From Monomorium pharaonis (lineage: Eukaryota > Arthropoda > Insecta > Hymenoptera > Formicidae), in the NCBI RefSeq assembly GCF_013373865.1, contig NC_050469.1, positions 29,393,046 through 29,457,045 on the forward strand: DNA of 64,000 bases. The letters are read 5' to 3'. Of the stretch, positions 12,704-24,500 are shown piece by piece; positions within the stretch are counted from its first letter, which is position 1; each line of letters begins with the position of its first letter. Both the position numbers and the translations under genes were made by a program. The notes below the pieces were generated by a model that worked only from the letters and a program-made list of their open reading frames with translations, did no database searches and was not told where the DNA came from.

Positions 12704-12807
12704 GGTTGTAAGCCGCAAACCATAAGTAATTGACCAATTATATTCGATTATTCTTCTCACACTCAACTATAATTGGTCAGTTTTACTAACAACATACTAC
12801 TACAACC
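12704..12807. mobile_element. Decayed hairpin element
   Basis: AATTGACCAATTATA on the left pairs with TATAATTGGTCAGTT on the right, with weaker matching outward to GGTTGTA and TACAACC. It resembles the 11971 element in its TTGACCAAT core. The ends are approximate. Confidence 0.45.
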
Positions 12808-13065
12808 ATTGTAGACCTTGCTTTAGTGTCCCCTCCATTTCCTTCTTGGTGGAGAACTTGGAGAACGGGGCCGCGTCTATATTCTGGCACCACTACCTCA
12901 GCCTGCAGATGTTCATTTGTTTTTAAAGTGCTGTGAAATTAGATTTGCACTGGGATGATTTGATAACACGTGGTTTCGGTTATAACCTTTTTCCTACGTT
13001 CAGAATCATTTTTTTCTCTAGACTATCATTCCCTTGCTCGATATATAAGTTGAAGAATCGTGAGG

Positions 13066-15189
13066 ATGCCGCGTCCCACAAAAAATTTGAACAATGACTT
13101 TGAGCCAAAGAAAGGTTTGTATCGTTAGACGTTTCTCACTCATATGATAGAGACGCAAAGGCTTCGATCAATTACAAATTCTTGTATTAGGCCTTGATCT
13201 ATTTCAAATTCGACGTTTGCAACTTTTCATTGTGATTAATTATACTGTACCGCGCATGTATTTAGCTTTTCTTTCGCTCTTTTTTTTTCTCTTTATCTTC
13301 ACGTCTACGAAGTCCCACCAAAACCGTGAGCATGTTCGGACATTTGTCCTGAAAAAATTTTTGAGTTACTGATACAAATAACCGTCTTTATATTCTAATA
13401 ATGATTTGTGTTCTTAAACTGATTTTGTATTCCAAGTATCTTACTGACTAAATGGTCGAGACATTTGTGAAATTAATAGGAACGGGTATCAAAAAATTAA
13501 GAAGTCTTCGCGTCTCTTCAAGATTGTTTAAATGCTCTTACTAAAATATTTAGGAAACTTTCCAATTCTTTTTAAACCTTTTTGAATTGACGTGTTGTAC
13601 TTTGAGATATAATATGATCTGTTGAAAAATCTTTATAATTATGAGTACAAAAATTTTAATCATAACTGTAAAACTATAAGCATATATGTTAGTCATTGTT
13701 AAGCATTCTAGAATGTAAGATTGCGATTTTGATGATGAGAAACTCAAATACATTAATCTAATAAATAATTATTACTTATTTAAATATATAAAATGCCACA
13801 AAAATTCAAGACTGCTTATTATCTTGATTTATCTCATAATTTTGAATGTTCTTTGCAATCTTTCATTTCACTTAAATGAATTCAGCTTAAATTTCTATTA
13901 TTTTGTGTTATAGCTACTCGTCGTATGCAGACTAAAATGCATATAAAAAATGACGTGATGAATCCTCCATTACGCCGCAGCAACAGACTGAAGCAGAATA
14001 AATCTTTGCCAGTTTCTGAAAGTAGTAATAAGAGTGTTAGCAGTAGTCGGGTAACCCAGAATTTCAGAAAACGAACAGCAACTGTGAATTCACAAGAACA
14101 CTGTGAAGACACAATGAAAAAACTACATACCAGAAAACATTCTAATCATTCAAAGATCAATGAGATAAATGTTAAGATCCCTTCGAAAAAAACACTTCGA
14201 AAACGAACTGTAAATCAAAGCTCAGATGATGCAAATCTTGAAGGCACATCTACCAACACTCGAGCAGTTAGGTATGACCCCCACTGCATTAATACAACAA
14301 TTTAATAGTATATAATATATTTGTAACCATTGTTCTGTGTGATTACTAGAAAACGTGTGTATTTTAGGCATGCTGATTCCAAGATACAATCAACATTGCC
14401 AGGAGCTAGAACCACACGCAAGAGGAAAGTTAACTCTTATGACACAAAGGTGTTGCCTGATCAAAATAAGAGCCTAACTGGTTCCCCAATTAAAAAGCGC
14501 AGGCAAACGTCCAAATTGTCATTGAGTTCTTCGGTCAAAGAGCAAAGTGGATTGAAAGAGCATGAACGATTGGATACTATAATAATCGAAGCTACTAATA
14601 ACACAAATTTAGGTAATTTTTTAAAACTTATTACTGAAAGTAACTATAGATTATATTTCAAGTATGATTTGTAATTAATGTAGCTTAATTCTTGATGAAA
14701 CAATTTTTTAAATAGATTATTTTATGTTACTTCATGTTATTGTATGTAATTCCATATTGATTTTTTTTTTTTTTAATAGAAAAAGAGACTTCAGAAGATT
14801 CAGCAAAATCAGATGGAACACTGCATTTTGGAGAGAACGAAGACAACGATTTTAATGATAACGATTCTGATGACAGCTATTTTGACGATGATTACAATTA
14901 CTGGGGATACGATTCTTACGATGGTTACGATTATTGGGATGATTACGATTACGATAACAATTCTGATGATGATTATTGGGATGATTCTTTTAATAACAGT
15001 TCAGATTCTTCAGATGATGACGATGAAAATAATGAAGAAACAGATCATGGTAGAGATAATAATTTAATTAGGCCATTGAGATTTTTTCCAGTATATTATC
15101 CAATATATTACCAATATCCAGTATATTACCAATATCCAGTATATTACCAATATATGTATTACATGTTAGCTGGGTTCAACATATTTTAG
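13066..15189 (+). CDS. Basic nuclear-type protein with Asp/Asn/Tyr/Trp-rich tail; tandem paralog of the 18577 gene (359 aa)
   Basis: Four coding exons are inferred: 13066-13114, 13914-14271, 14350-14612 and 14780-15189. All have GT-AG borders and keep one frame for 360 codons including TAG. Exon 1 (MPRPTKNLNNDFEPKK) and the first three exon phases and lengths match the gene at 18577. Exon 2 shares the motif PPLRRSNRLKQ; exon 3 shares LPDQNKSLTGSPIKKRR with its counterpart there. Residues 1-223 are basic and Ser-rich, suggesting a nuclear protein. The last exon encodes an acidic, aromatic tail of about 60 residues rich in D, N, Y and W. This is followed by a short arm with three near-copies of PVYYQY, ending AGFNIF. 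The paralog has no comparable tail. An alternative acceptor at 14368 would drop six residues in frame. I do not recognise a family; the function is unknown. Confidence 0.75.
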
Positions 15190-16389
15190 TAATCCAATAC
15201 TGTTTTCTTTAAAATTCATTTAAAGATTTGATAGAGAAGATAAAAAAGACCAATGAAAAAAAAGATATGTAAGGTACGAAAAAAGCTACAAGTACAAAAA
15301 GAAATTGGAGATGACTAAGATAAGCGCATATTGATATAGCAAAAATGCGAACTGAAAATGAAGATAATAAGACTACAAAGAAAGAATAAAACGGTCAGAG
15401 AAGACGAAAAACAAATTTGTTAGTTGCCAAAAGGAAGCAATTTCTTCACATGCCAGTATACATCTAATACATAAACTATCCGAAATTCATAGAAGTAAGA
15501 ACAAATCTGTCGATATTTTGTCACGAATTGAGAGCAGTGATACCAAAGTAGGATTTAGTAAAGATTTTATAAAGGTGCGAAAATAACAAAAAAGTGAATT
15601 ATAATTGTGATAATTAAAATGCAGTTCGATAGTTTTTATTTTACTATTTGTGCAACAATGCAGTTTTTATTTTCCTATTTATAAATTGGTTTCGTTCTCT
15701 TTTCAAGAGAATCGTTTGTACCATATTGCATCATTCAAAAGGAATTCGGAATAGTATGCACTCAGAATGATTGAAAGTTTGTTTGATTTAAGGAACTATG
15801 CAGTAACTATAAGCTTCTGTGATTAATTTTTATCAGTCAATAGAATGTCCTTATTAGCCTTATAGACATTTAATATTGTTTTAAATTTCTGTAATGTCCA
15901 TTTTCATCAGTATAGATGTAAATTTTGATCTCAATTTGTGTTTTTATTTTTTATTAATTCTTAGAATAATAAAATTAAATCAAATTAATTGACAGAGTTA
16001 ATCCACATTCCACATTGATGGAAATGGACAAAAGCGTTATAGATTAAGAATAATAGATTACACGATACTTATATATCTTGGTTTCAAAATTCAGTCAGTA
16101 TTGAAAATCTAGAATATGCATGAACTGTAGATTTTCAGCACTGATGATATATATATTTAGAATGTAACCTTTGACTGAGATTACCCAGCATACCAAAATA
16201 AGATTTCTGTTATTATTAATGATTTAGTTTATCATTTATTTCATTTACTAATGTATTTCCAATCAGTTTCCGTTGAGACCTGTGCGAAAAATAAAAGAAA
16301 AATGATTAATCTTGAGCTTTTATTTCTATATACTTGTTTTATTTGGATTGTACTAGTGCATCAATGCAGTTAAAAAGAACAGGCCACAT
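15190..16389. other. Downstream AT-rich stretch, no gene
   Basis: After the stop codon the DNA is A-rich up to about 15600, with Lys-codon-like composition (AAA/GAA/AAG) but many stops in all frames. It may include the 3' UTR or an eroded remnant of the paralog's Lys-rich exon. The latter is speculation. An imperfect small hairpin lies near 16101-16142. Nothing else is supported. Confidence 0.4.
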
Positions 16390-18276
16390 GTGTTTTCATC
16401 CATCAGCGCCTCTATGTGCACAAAATGTGCACCTTGAACTACGTAGTCAAATATCTATGAATCCCGTAGGTAATATGCATGCTTTTTGAGTCTCTTCTAT
16501 GCTATGTCCACATTTATTTGGTTCTGTTTTACGCTATACCCGTAAATTTTACAATTATATGCATTCATATTTTAAATCTGTTTTATGCAAATGTGCATAA
16601 TCGTGTTCTATAAATGTGCAATACCACATATACATGATATAAATTTAAATAATTGATTTGATAAGAATTCACTCACCGATTGCTGTCGCTGCTATATTCC
16701 TAGATTGCTTCTGCTGCTGCTGCTACTGCTATATTCCTTTTCCAGTTTTGATTCTGAAAATGTGATAAATATTATTTCTAAACTCAAACACAAAAGCAAG
16801 TAAAGAAATGTATCACTTGAAAAAATAGTATATTTAATACCGAGTCGCTCCATGGATGCTGCTTTCTGCTGACATCATCCTGCTATTCTCGAACCGCACA
16901 TTAATAACGATCACTCGATACTTTATTCGACACTCCCGATATTACGGATAATATATCACACACGACACGAGTAAAACGTAAGACGCGCGAGAATTTCACT
17001 TGGCACGACCGTTACGTACAGTTCAAAAAATACGTGAAAAGTACGACTCGTCTGATTGGCGGCGAATAAAAAAAGAAAATATGGCAGAAAAGTAGTATGA
17101 TGCGTGACGCCACGAAACGAAACCCGAAAAAAGCGCTAAGAATCGTTTGAATGTGCACGTCAAGACACACTGAATCACTGAACAAACGTAAATTTCGCTC
17201 CCAGAGTTTTGTATCTCTGTATGATGATTGCGCGACGACTAGTTTCATTATTGGCACGATCGACATTCTACCGAACGGATTGCGTACCCTCCTCGAGCGA
17301 ATACGCGCACACGAAAACTTTGCCACGAACGAAAATGAACATGGCACGAAAGTAGCGTGACGTCACGTAACTTCGTGGAAAGCGGTGAGAAAACCGTTTG
17401 ATTGAAAATTCCGCGCTGAGATACAATGTACGGAGACAAATTCGTTCCGATAATTTTTTATTTCGTATGCTCGCACAACGACTAATAGCGCTTCACTTAA
17501 CTGGCACTCGCGATACCGAACGTATCCCTTTCGAGCAAACACTTTGCTCGAATGCGTACGCGAATTAACACTTTATTCGAAATCAAAAACAAACGCATGA
17601 TGCCGCACTTTACACACGAATACGATCTCACATGGTTCGCGTATCGTCAACTACCGCGACGGCACTCTCAACACCGTACCAGCGCACAATACGAATTCTG
17701 AATACGCGAGACACGCACGGAGTTAACGGTACGTTCGACCGGCGCTGGAGCGTGAGGGAACATGGCGGCGGCGGCGGACGTGACCGTTGGTAGGTACGCT
17801 CGACGGTACTCGACGCTAGTCGGCGCCACTCGGCGTTGCTAGGCGACCGACTTGTTGACTCGCCGCGCCTGCGCCGCTGCCGCCATGTTGCTCCGTTGCT
17901 CTGCGCTCCAGTCACGTACGCCACTCCAGCAGCGCCGGTCAGACGCTCTGTCGACTCCGTGCGTATCTGTGCGTGTCTCGCGTGTTCAGAATTGAATTGT
18001 GCGGTGTTGTGCAGGTACGGTATTGTGTTGAGAGTGCCGTCGTGCTAGCAAACAATACGCGAGTTATGTGAATGTGAGATCGTACGTAGCAGAGGTCATA
18101 TTCATATGTGTAAAGTGCGGCATCGTGCATTTGCCTTCGAACCAAATAAACGTGGACATAGCATAGAAGAGACCCAAAAAGTCATGCACATTACCTACGA
18201 GATTCATAGATATTTGACGATACGTAGTTCAATGTACACATTTTGTGCACATAGAGGCGCTGATGGATGAAAACAC
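16390..18276. mobile_element. Foldback-type transposable element, about 1.9 kb
   Basis: The outer arms 16390-16524 and 18139-18276 are inverted copies over about 135 bp: GTGTTTTCATCCATCAGCGC at the left end, GCGCTGATGGATGAAAACAC at the right. A second, diverged inverted pair flanks the centre: about 17594-17775 against 17880-18130, sharing ATGATGCCGCACTTTACACA and GACGGCACTCTCAACAC in inverse orientation. The left half also holds two copies of a roughly 258-bp direct repeat, starting at about 17081 and 17340, and CTG/GCT triplets near 16685-16735. No transposase frame was found. No clear target duplication is visible. It ends 300 bp before the start codon of the next gene, so it may supply promoter sequence. 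A related terminus occurs at 11466. Confidence 0.7.
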
Positions 18277-18576
18277 TTAAAACGACGCGATAACGGATAA
18301 CCGCTTTCAGATTGCTCTCTGCTCGTATCTTTGCGCTTGTCAGCGCTCGTCTACTTTTATTGCGTCTATGGTCGGCGTTGGTCGGCGCTATCCGTTGCCG
18401 TCCGTTCGGATAGTTGTTGGTCCTGGTTGGCCCGTAAGTTCAAATTCGTACAGGAACGACGATCGACAGCACGTGGTCTCTCAGGTCTCTGTAATCAGTG
18501 TAACCTTCCCGCGATTGCGAACGTTGTTCTTTTCTCCAATATTCCATTTTGATACATGATTTGACCGATTGCGAGA
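18277..18576 (+). promoter_or_regulatory. Presumed promoter and 5' UTR of the large nuclear-protein gene
   Basis: About 300 bp of GC-richer DNA lies between the foldback element and the ATG at 18577. No TATA box stands out. The assignment rests only on position and composition. Confidence 0.4.
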
Positions 18577-21500
18577 ATGCCGCTGTCCACGAGAGATTCG
18601 GACGAGGATTTCGAGCCGAAAGCAGGTTTGTGCCTCTTTGATCTTTCTGCATGCGCATAAGATGCAAAAGGAAAACGGCCGGTCGGTTGCAAATGGTCAT
18701 CTCGGCGGCAGAGAATTCTACGTTTGCAATTTTTCGTTTGCGATTTATCGCTAATTGCGCTGAAGTGCGAATGGATCATGGCTTTCCCTCAATTTTTTTT
18801 TCTCCGCGTATCTTAGAATTGCAACTGTTTTCGATAGAATATTTTCACCGATCTGAAAATGCGTAATTTTTCGAGAGCACGTGTTATTTTTCCGGTTGTC
18901 CCCCATTAACGGTTTTTCAATCTGTATGTATGTTTGTATGTTATCTTGTATGTATGTTTTTTTAGTTTGAATAAATCTCAGGTAGCCTTGGGAAGGTAGT
19001 CTTCCTTCAATTCTCTTAACATGTCACGTTTTGAGTCGCAGCAATCTGGAAAAAAATTCTCGATTTTTGCTGGATTGTACTTAATACCACAGCAATTTTG
19101 TGCTATTTAAATAAAAATAAATATATATATATATAAATGAAACAATATACTACAGATATTATCTTAATTATCTATTTAAATATATTTTTATATTATACTA
19201 TTTGTTATGTTTTTAAATTATATTTAAATATAAATATACGTTCTTTATTGTGTATACATATATATCTATACATATAACTAAAATCTAGCATGATTCTTTT
19301 AATTACTTAGGTAAGTATGTAATATGTTGCTAAAGTTGATGATTGCCATATTATTATTTTGGTGTCATCTTTTTGATCTTAGATATTATCATCTTATAGT
19401 CTCTTGGTTCTATTAGTTTTTTGTTATTTTGTGTGTTGTAGTTACTCGTAACCAGGCTCGATTGCTTTTACCCGGCATAAACCCAGTGACAAACTCTCCG
19501 TTACGTCGCAGCAGCAGAATAAAGCAGAGTAAATATTCACCAGGTTCTGAAAGTGACAGTAGTATTGGCAGTAATCAAACAACTCGGAGTACTAGAACGC
19601 AAACAGCAAACATTGATTTGGATACAATGAAAAAGACACGTACCAGAAAGAATTCTGTTTCCTCAGAGATCAGTGAGGTAGATGTCGAGAGCCTGGGAAC
19701 ACCTAAAAAACGAATTACAAGGCAGAGTGGAAGTCTTCTTGGCACCCCTGTCAGAATTACTACTCGAGCAGCTAGGTAATATAACCATTGTGTCAATACA
19801 ATTGAAGGATTATCTACAGAAATCAAGCAGGGTTAAATTAAAAAAAAAATAAAAACTTATCTTTCAATTATTTATTGTAAACGATTTTCTTCATAAGGAT
19901 ATACAATATATGATAGGTGTAAGGACCAATTTGTAGACAATAAATAATATTTTGAGGTTCCATTTAAAAGAAAATAAAAATCTTTGTAATGTTTGGTAGG
20001 GTTTCTGTAGGAATTTTATATTTACTGTTTATGCAATATTTTACATTTACTTTTTTATAAATAATGATAAAAAAGGGACAAAATATTAAAAATATGTTAA
20101 TTGAGTATATTATATAAATTAAAAACTTTCACTTTTAATTTACAATAAAAAAATTATTTTACAGATTTTTGTGATGAATTTCATATTTGTATTTATTTCT
20201 TATTTTCTGTTTGAGTCATGTCTAAACAAATTATTTATGATGTACTATTAATAGCGAATAATTCTATTATAATTCACATGTTTTAAAAAATGCTTTGTAG
20301 AGGAAACTTTCACAGTTATAGGTTTATATGTTTATAATTACACATTTGTAATCATTGTTCCATATGATTGTTGTAGTAAACGCTTTACACGTTCTGGTTC
20401 TGAGGCCAAGTCACCAACTAGAATCACACGTAGCACAAGAGCTAGCTCTGTGGACCCAGAATTTTTGCCTAATCGAAGTAAGAGCCAATCTAGTACACCA
20501 GTTAAAACACGTAGACGAGCATCTATGTTGCCATTGAGTTCTTTGAGCAAAGAGAAAGTTGAACTGAAGGATCGTATACCTTATGTAAAATTAGATGCTA
20601 CAATAGTTGAAACTGATGAAATCACAACTTCAGGTAATGTTTTAAATCTATTATCAAGAGATTAAATCTTTCACATATGGCCACATTAATATTACTTAAT
20701 ACTTAATACATTATTATATTTAATATAATTTTTATGATTTTATTTATAACAAATTTATTTTACATTTAGGAAACTCAGATTCTTCACCAGATAAAGCGTT
20801 ACGTAACATACAAAGTGAAAAAAATAAAAAACATCAAAGTTTAGAAAAGGACGAAATTGAAGAAAATTCTAACCGTGAGTAAAAAAAGGCAGCAATAGGA
20901 TTAATAAAATAATGAATGGAAAATTTTTTAAAAATATCCTATCCATACTTATATTAATTTCAGAATTTTTTTGTTTAGAAACAGAAACTTTAATTGAATC
21001 AAAATCAGTAATCCTTCAATTGTCAGAGGAAAAAGATGAAAGACAATCTGAAAATCTGGATAGTGTAACAACAAAAAATACAAGTAATATTGGTGAGTAA
21101 AATTAAAGATTTTTCCCAATTCTATCTCTACCAGTCTTATAAAATATTTCTTATATTATGTATTTTTACTTAATGATACGTGCTGTTATATGGCGCTGGC
21201 AATATTCGATTCTATTTATATTTTGTAGCTTTGAATGTGTGAATTACATAATTTATAAGTGTTGTAAAATTCATCTGCAGCATAATGTAAAGAAACATTA
21301 CAGTGATCGGACATGTGTCTATATCTGGGCACTTATATAGAAACATTATTTCACCCAAATACTTTTTTATGATATAAAATTTAATATTGTAATTTTAAAG
21401 ATTACAATTAAATTTTAATATTTTAATTTAAAAAGTAGTTGAGATTAATAATAATAAGTTTTTGTGTCCGGAAGATAACACATGTCTGGTGATTGGGACA

Positions 21501-24500
21501 TTTACCTTCTATATTAATAGAGTTGCTAGCGCCATAACGACACTACGTATATTACGGACATTAGAACTATATAAGTTTCATAGGACTACTTTTATATATG
21601 TTTAACTTTTAATATATCTAGTGCATTTGAAATTTACGAGTTTAAAGATTCACTATCTTTTGTTTAAACTGTTTAAAATTGACAACATTTTAAATGACAT
21701 GAGACAAATTATTTGCTTTTTTATTTTTGTATAGTTGGACAATATAAATTTGAAAAAAACTTTTATCTAACAATGTTACAGCTGGTGAAGCTTCTGTCGA
21801 CTCTTTCAATTCTTCAAGTCAAAAAGATGAAAAATCAGAATCTGCTCAAGAGAGTCTGTTAGAGCTAGAAAAATCATTAGTCGACATATGTGTATCGACT
21901 CAAGTAGAAACTGTGCCTGAAAACTTATCGGATATTACTATTGAGGAGCAAAAGAGTAACAAGGAAAACCAAATGCTGAACATTATTAGCGATGTGTCTC
22001 TAGAAAAAAGCATGTCTAAAGTGATACCATCTTCTGTAAAATCTCTTGCTTCACCTTTTCTGAATAAATCGTCAAATGAAAAGGAAACTAAATCTATGAG
22101 AAAAGAACTAAACTCTAGTAAGAGACGTTATTCAAGAGCATCAACAGAAATTGCGATCAAACACAACGATCTGTTAAAAGAAACTGCCGATAGCTCTCCA
22201 GAAAAGATGGATATTTCTGTAGAATCTTCAAGTCCAATTGCTACAAATAAATCAGTATTATCACAACATGATAATACAGAACTTGCAGACGAAGTTATTA
22301 ATAAAGATGAATCTATTGAAAATTTGTTTTCTTCAAATGAAGATACAGAGATGATCAGGAAAAAAATTGATCAAATTAAAGATACTGTTGTAGATAGCAA
22401 AGATTCTAACAAAACGGAGTCAAATGAAGAAGATGAAATGTTTGTTGAAAATGTAAATATATCTATTTCTGATGAGGACGCGACAGAAATAATCAGCGAA
22501 TTAGATAAAATCGATAAAATTGAAGATACTGTTGCGGATAGTAAAGATTCTAATCAAATGGAGTCTAATGAAGAAGATAAAATATCGTTTCTAGCTCAAT
22601 CAAAACAGCTGAATGATAGTAGAGAAAGTCTCATTTCTGCAACAGATGATAACGAAATGAAATTAACTTTAGAAGAACGAAGTCCATCTCGAGAGAAAAA
22701 TGAAGTTTTGTCGAGCTTGGCACACTCTAAGCCTGATGAATCAGCAGATTTACAAATTTTGCCACCAATTAATGAAAGTTCTGACGACCAAGCTACTACA
22801 ATGAATAAATCAACTCAAGATAAAGTAGTTGACAGTTCTGATACCGAACAGGAGCAGGAAAATTTACCTATACATGTAATAGAATTGGTACCCAGATCTT
22901 CTAATGCTGTCCTGGAAACAAACAATTCTGCGCGTAACATTTTGAATGATGAAACGACTCAAGATGACAAATTTTTCAATAAAATAAAAACATCTAAAAC
23001 ATCTGCAATAGATACATCACCTAAAAAAGTGGATACAGAAGATTCTTTCCTGGAAAAAAGAGCGAAACGGAGCTTAAAACGGAAAAGTATAGATAATTTG
23101 AAGGAAGAAAGAAATTTGAAAATAGTAACAAGTCAAAAAGATCAAGAAGATATGGAAATTGCTGATAATGATTCTGATATCAGTGCTGGTATTGATTTAT
23201 TCCAAGATATTCCCGCTGATAAATGGAAAGAGAAAAATGATGTTAAAATTGATCCAGTGCAAACCACCTCCCAGTCGGTGGAAGAAGTGGAAAATGAAAA
23301 TGAAACTGATGGCTGTGAACTTCTTTTAGCGAACAAAGAAGCATGGTTGGCGGCTGAATCCATAAAAGCGGCAAAAGTGACAGAATCATTTGAATGTGAT
23401 TCCGATGACACTGTTGACATGTTATGGAAGAGTCAATCAGATGCGTCACGAGTGAATTATAGTATAGAAAAATCAGAAACATCTTCAAATGCAGATCTGA
23501 TGGATATTGACGACGAAAAAAATGAAAAACAAATTAAAAAACGAAAATCAAGAACTGACAAAAGACTTACAGCTGAAATAGATCAGGATTCTCCTGATGC
23601 AAGAGATGAAGTTAATTCAGTCAACACTGATGAATCTTTAAATAAGTCCAAAACAGCTTTAAATCGAACTAATGAATTAAATAAACCAGTACGGTCAGCA
23701 AGAACAAAACAGCCTTCTAAAGCAAATAAAGATTCAAAAGATGAATTTAAATATGAAAATGAAGAAATTGAAGATGATTTAAGTGAATCAAATAAAAGGT
23801 CGCTAATAAATAAAAAAAATATACTTTTACACAAATCGATGGAAAGAACATTAAATAAATCTTTAAAAGATACATTTGTACAAAGTAATTCTACAAAGAA
23901 AGCACAAGTGGATAATTCAGAGGAGAAACCAGATAACACAGATGTACGTACTGAGAAAGAATTAGACAAGAAAAAACATTCCTTAAATAAATCTTATAAT
24001 AAGGAAAGAGATAATGATGCAACCAAGTTTGAAAAAAACGTGTTAAATAAAGATAATGGTAAAAAGAAGGAAAATTTATTCTTAAATCGTTCTGTAGATC
24101 AAGAATCGAAATCTGAAAATATCGAGATGATACATTTGACTAATGATGAAAGCGACGATAGTGACGTAAACATAGCAGTTATGGATCTTGGATCCACAAC
24201 TTATTCTATGATAGCAAATGTGGGATCAAATAATGAAGATAGTGAAGATAGTGATGATAGTGATGACAGTGATGACAATGATCAACAGGAACATATTCCG
24301 AGTTTCCTATTTGCAAAAGCAAAAAGCGATAGTGAAGATGATAATAGCAGCGATTCTGATATCAAGAGAGAATATAATTTGGATGGAGTGGAACAAAAGT
24401 TTTCTGATGATGATGCAGTTGCAGATGAATGCAGAGATTCAGAAGTAGAATTTTCAGATCCCGATGACAATGGTTCAGATCTTGAAGATTTTATAGTTGA

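Noticed and set aside
14813..15067. Open frame encoding an Ile/Thr/Met-rich protein
   Set aside because: It is the +1 shadow of the D/Y-rich exon; spliced phase from upstream exons selects the other frame.
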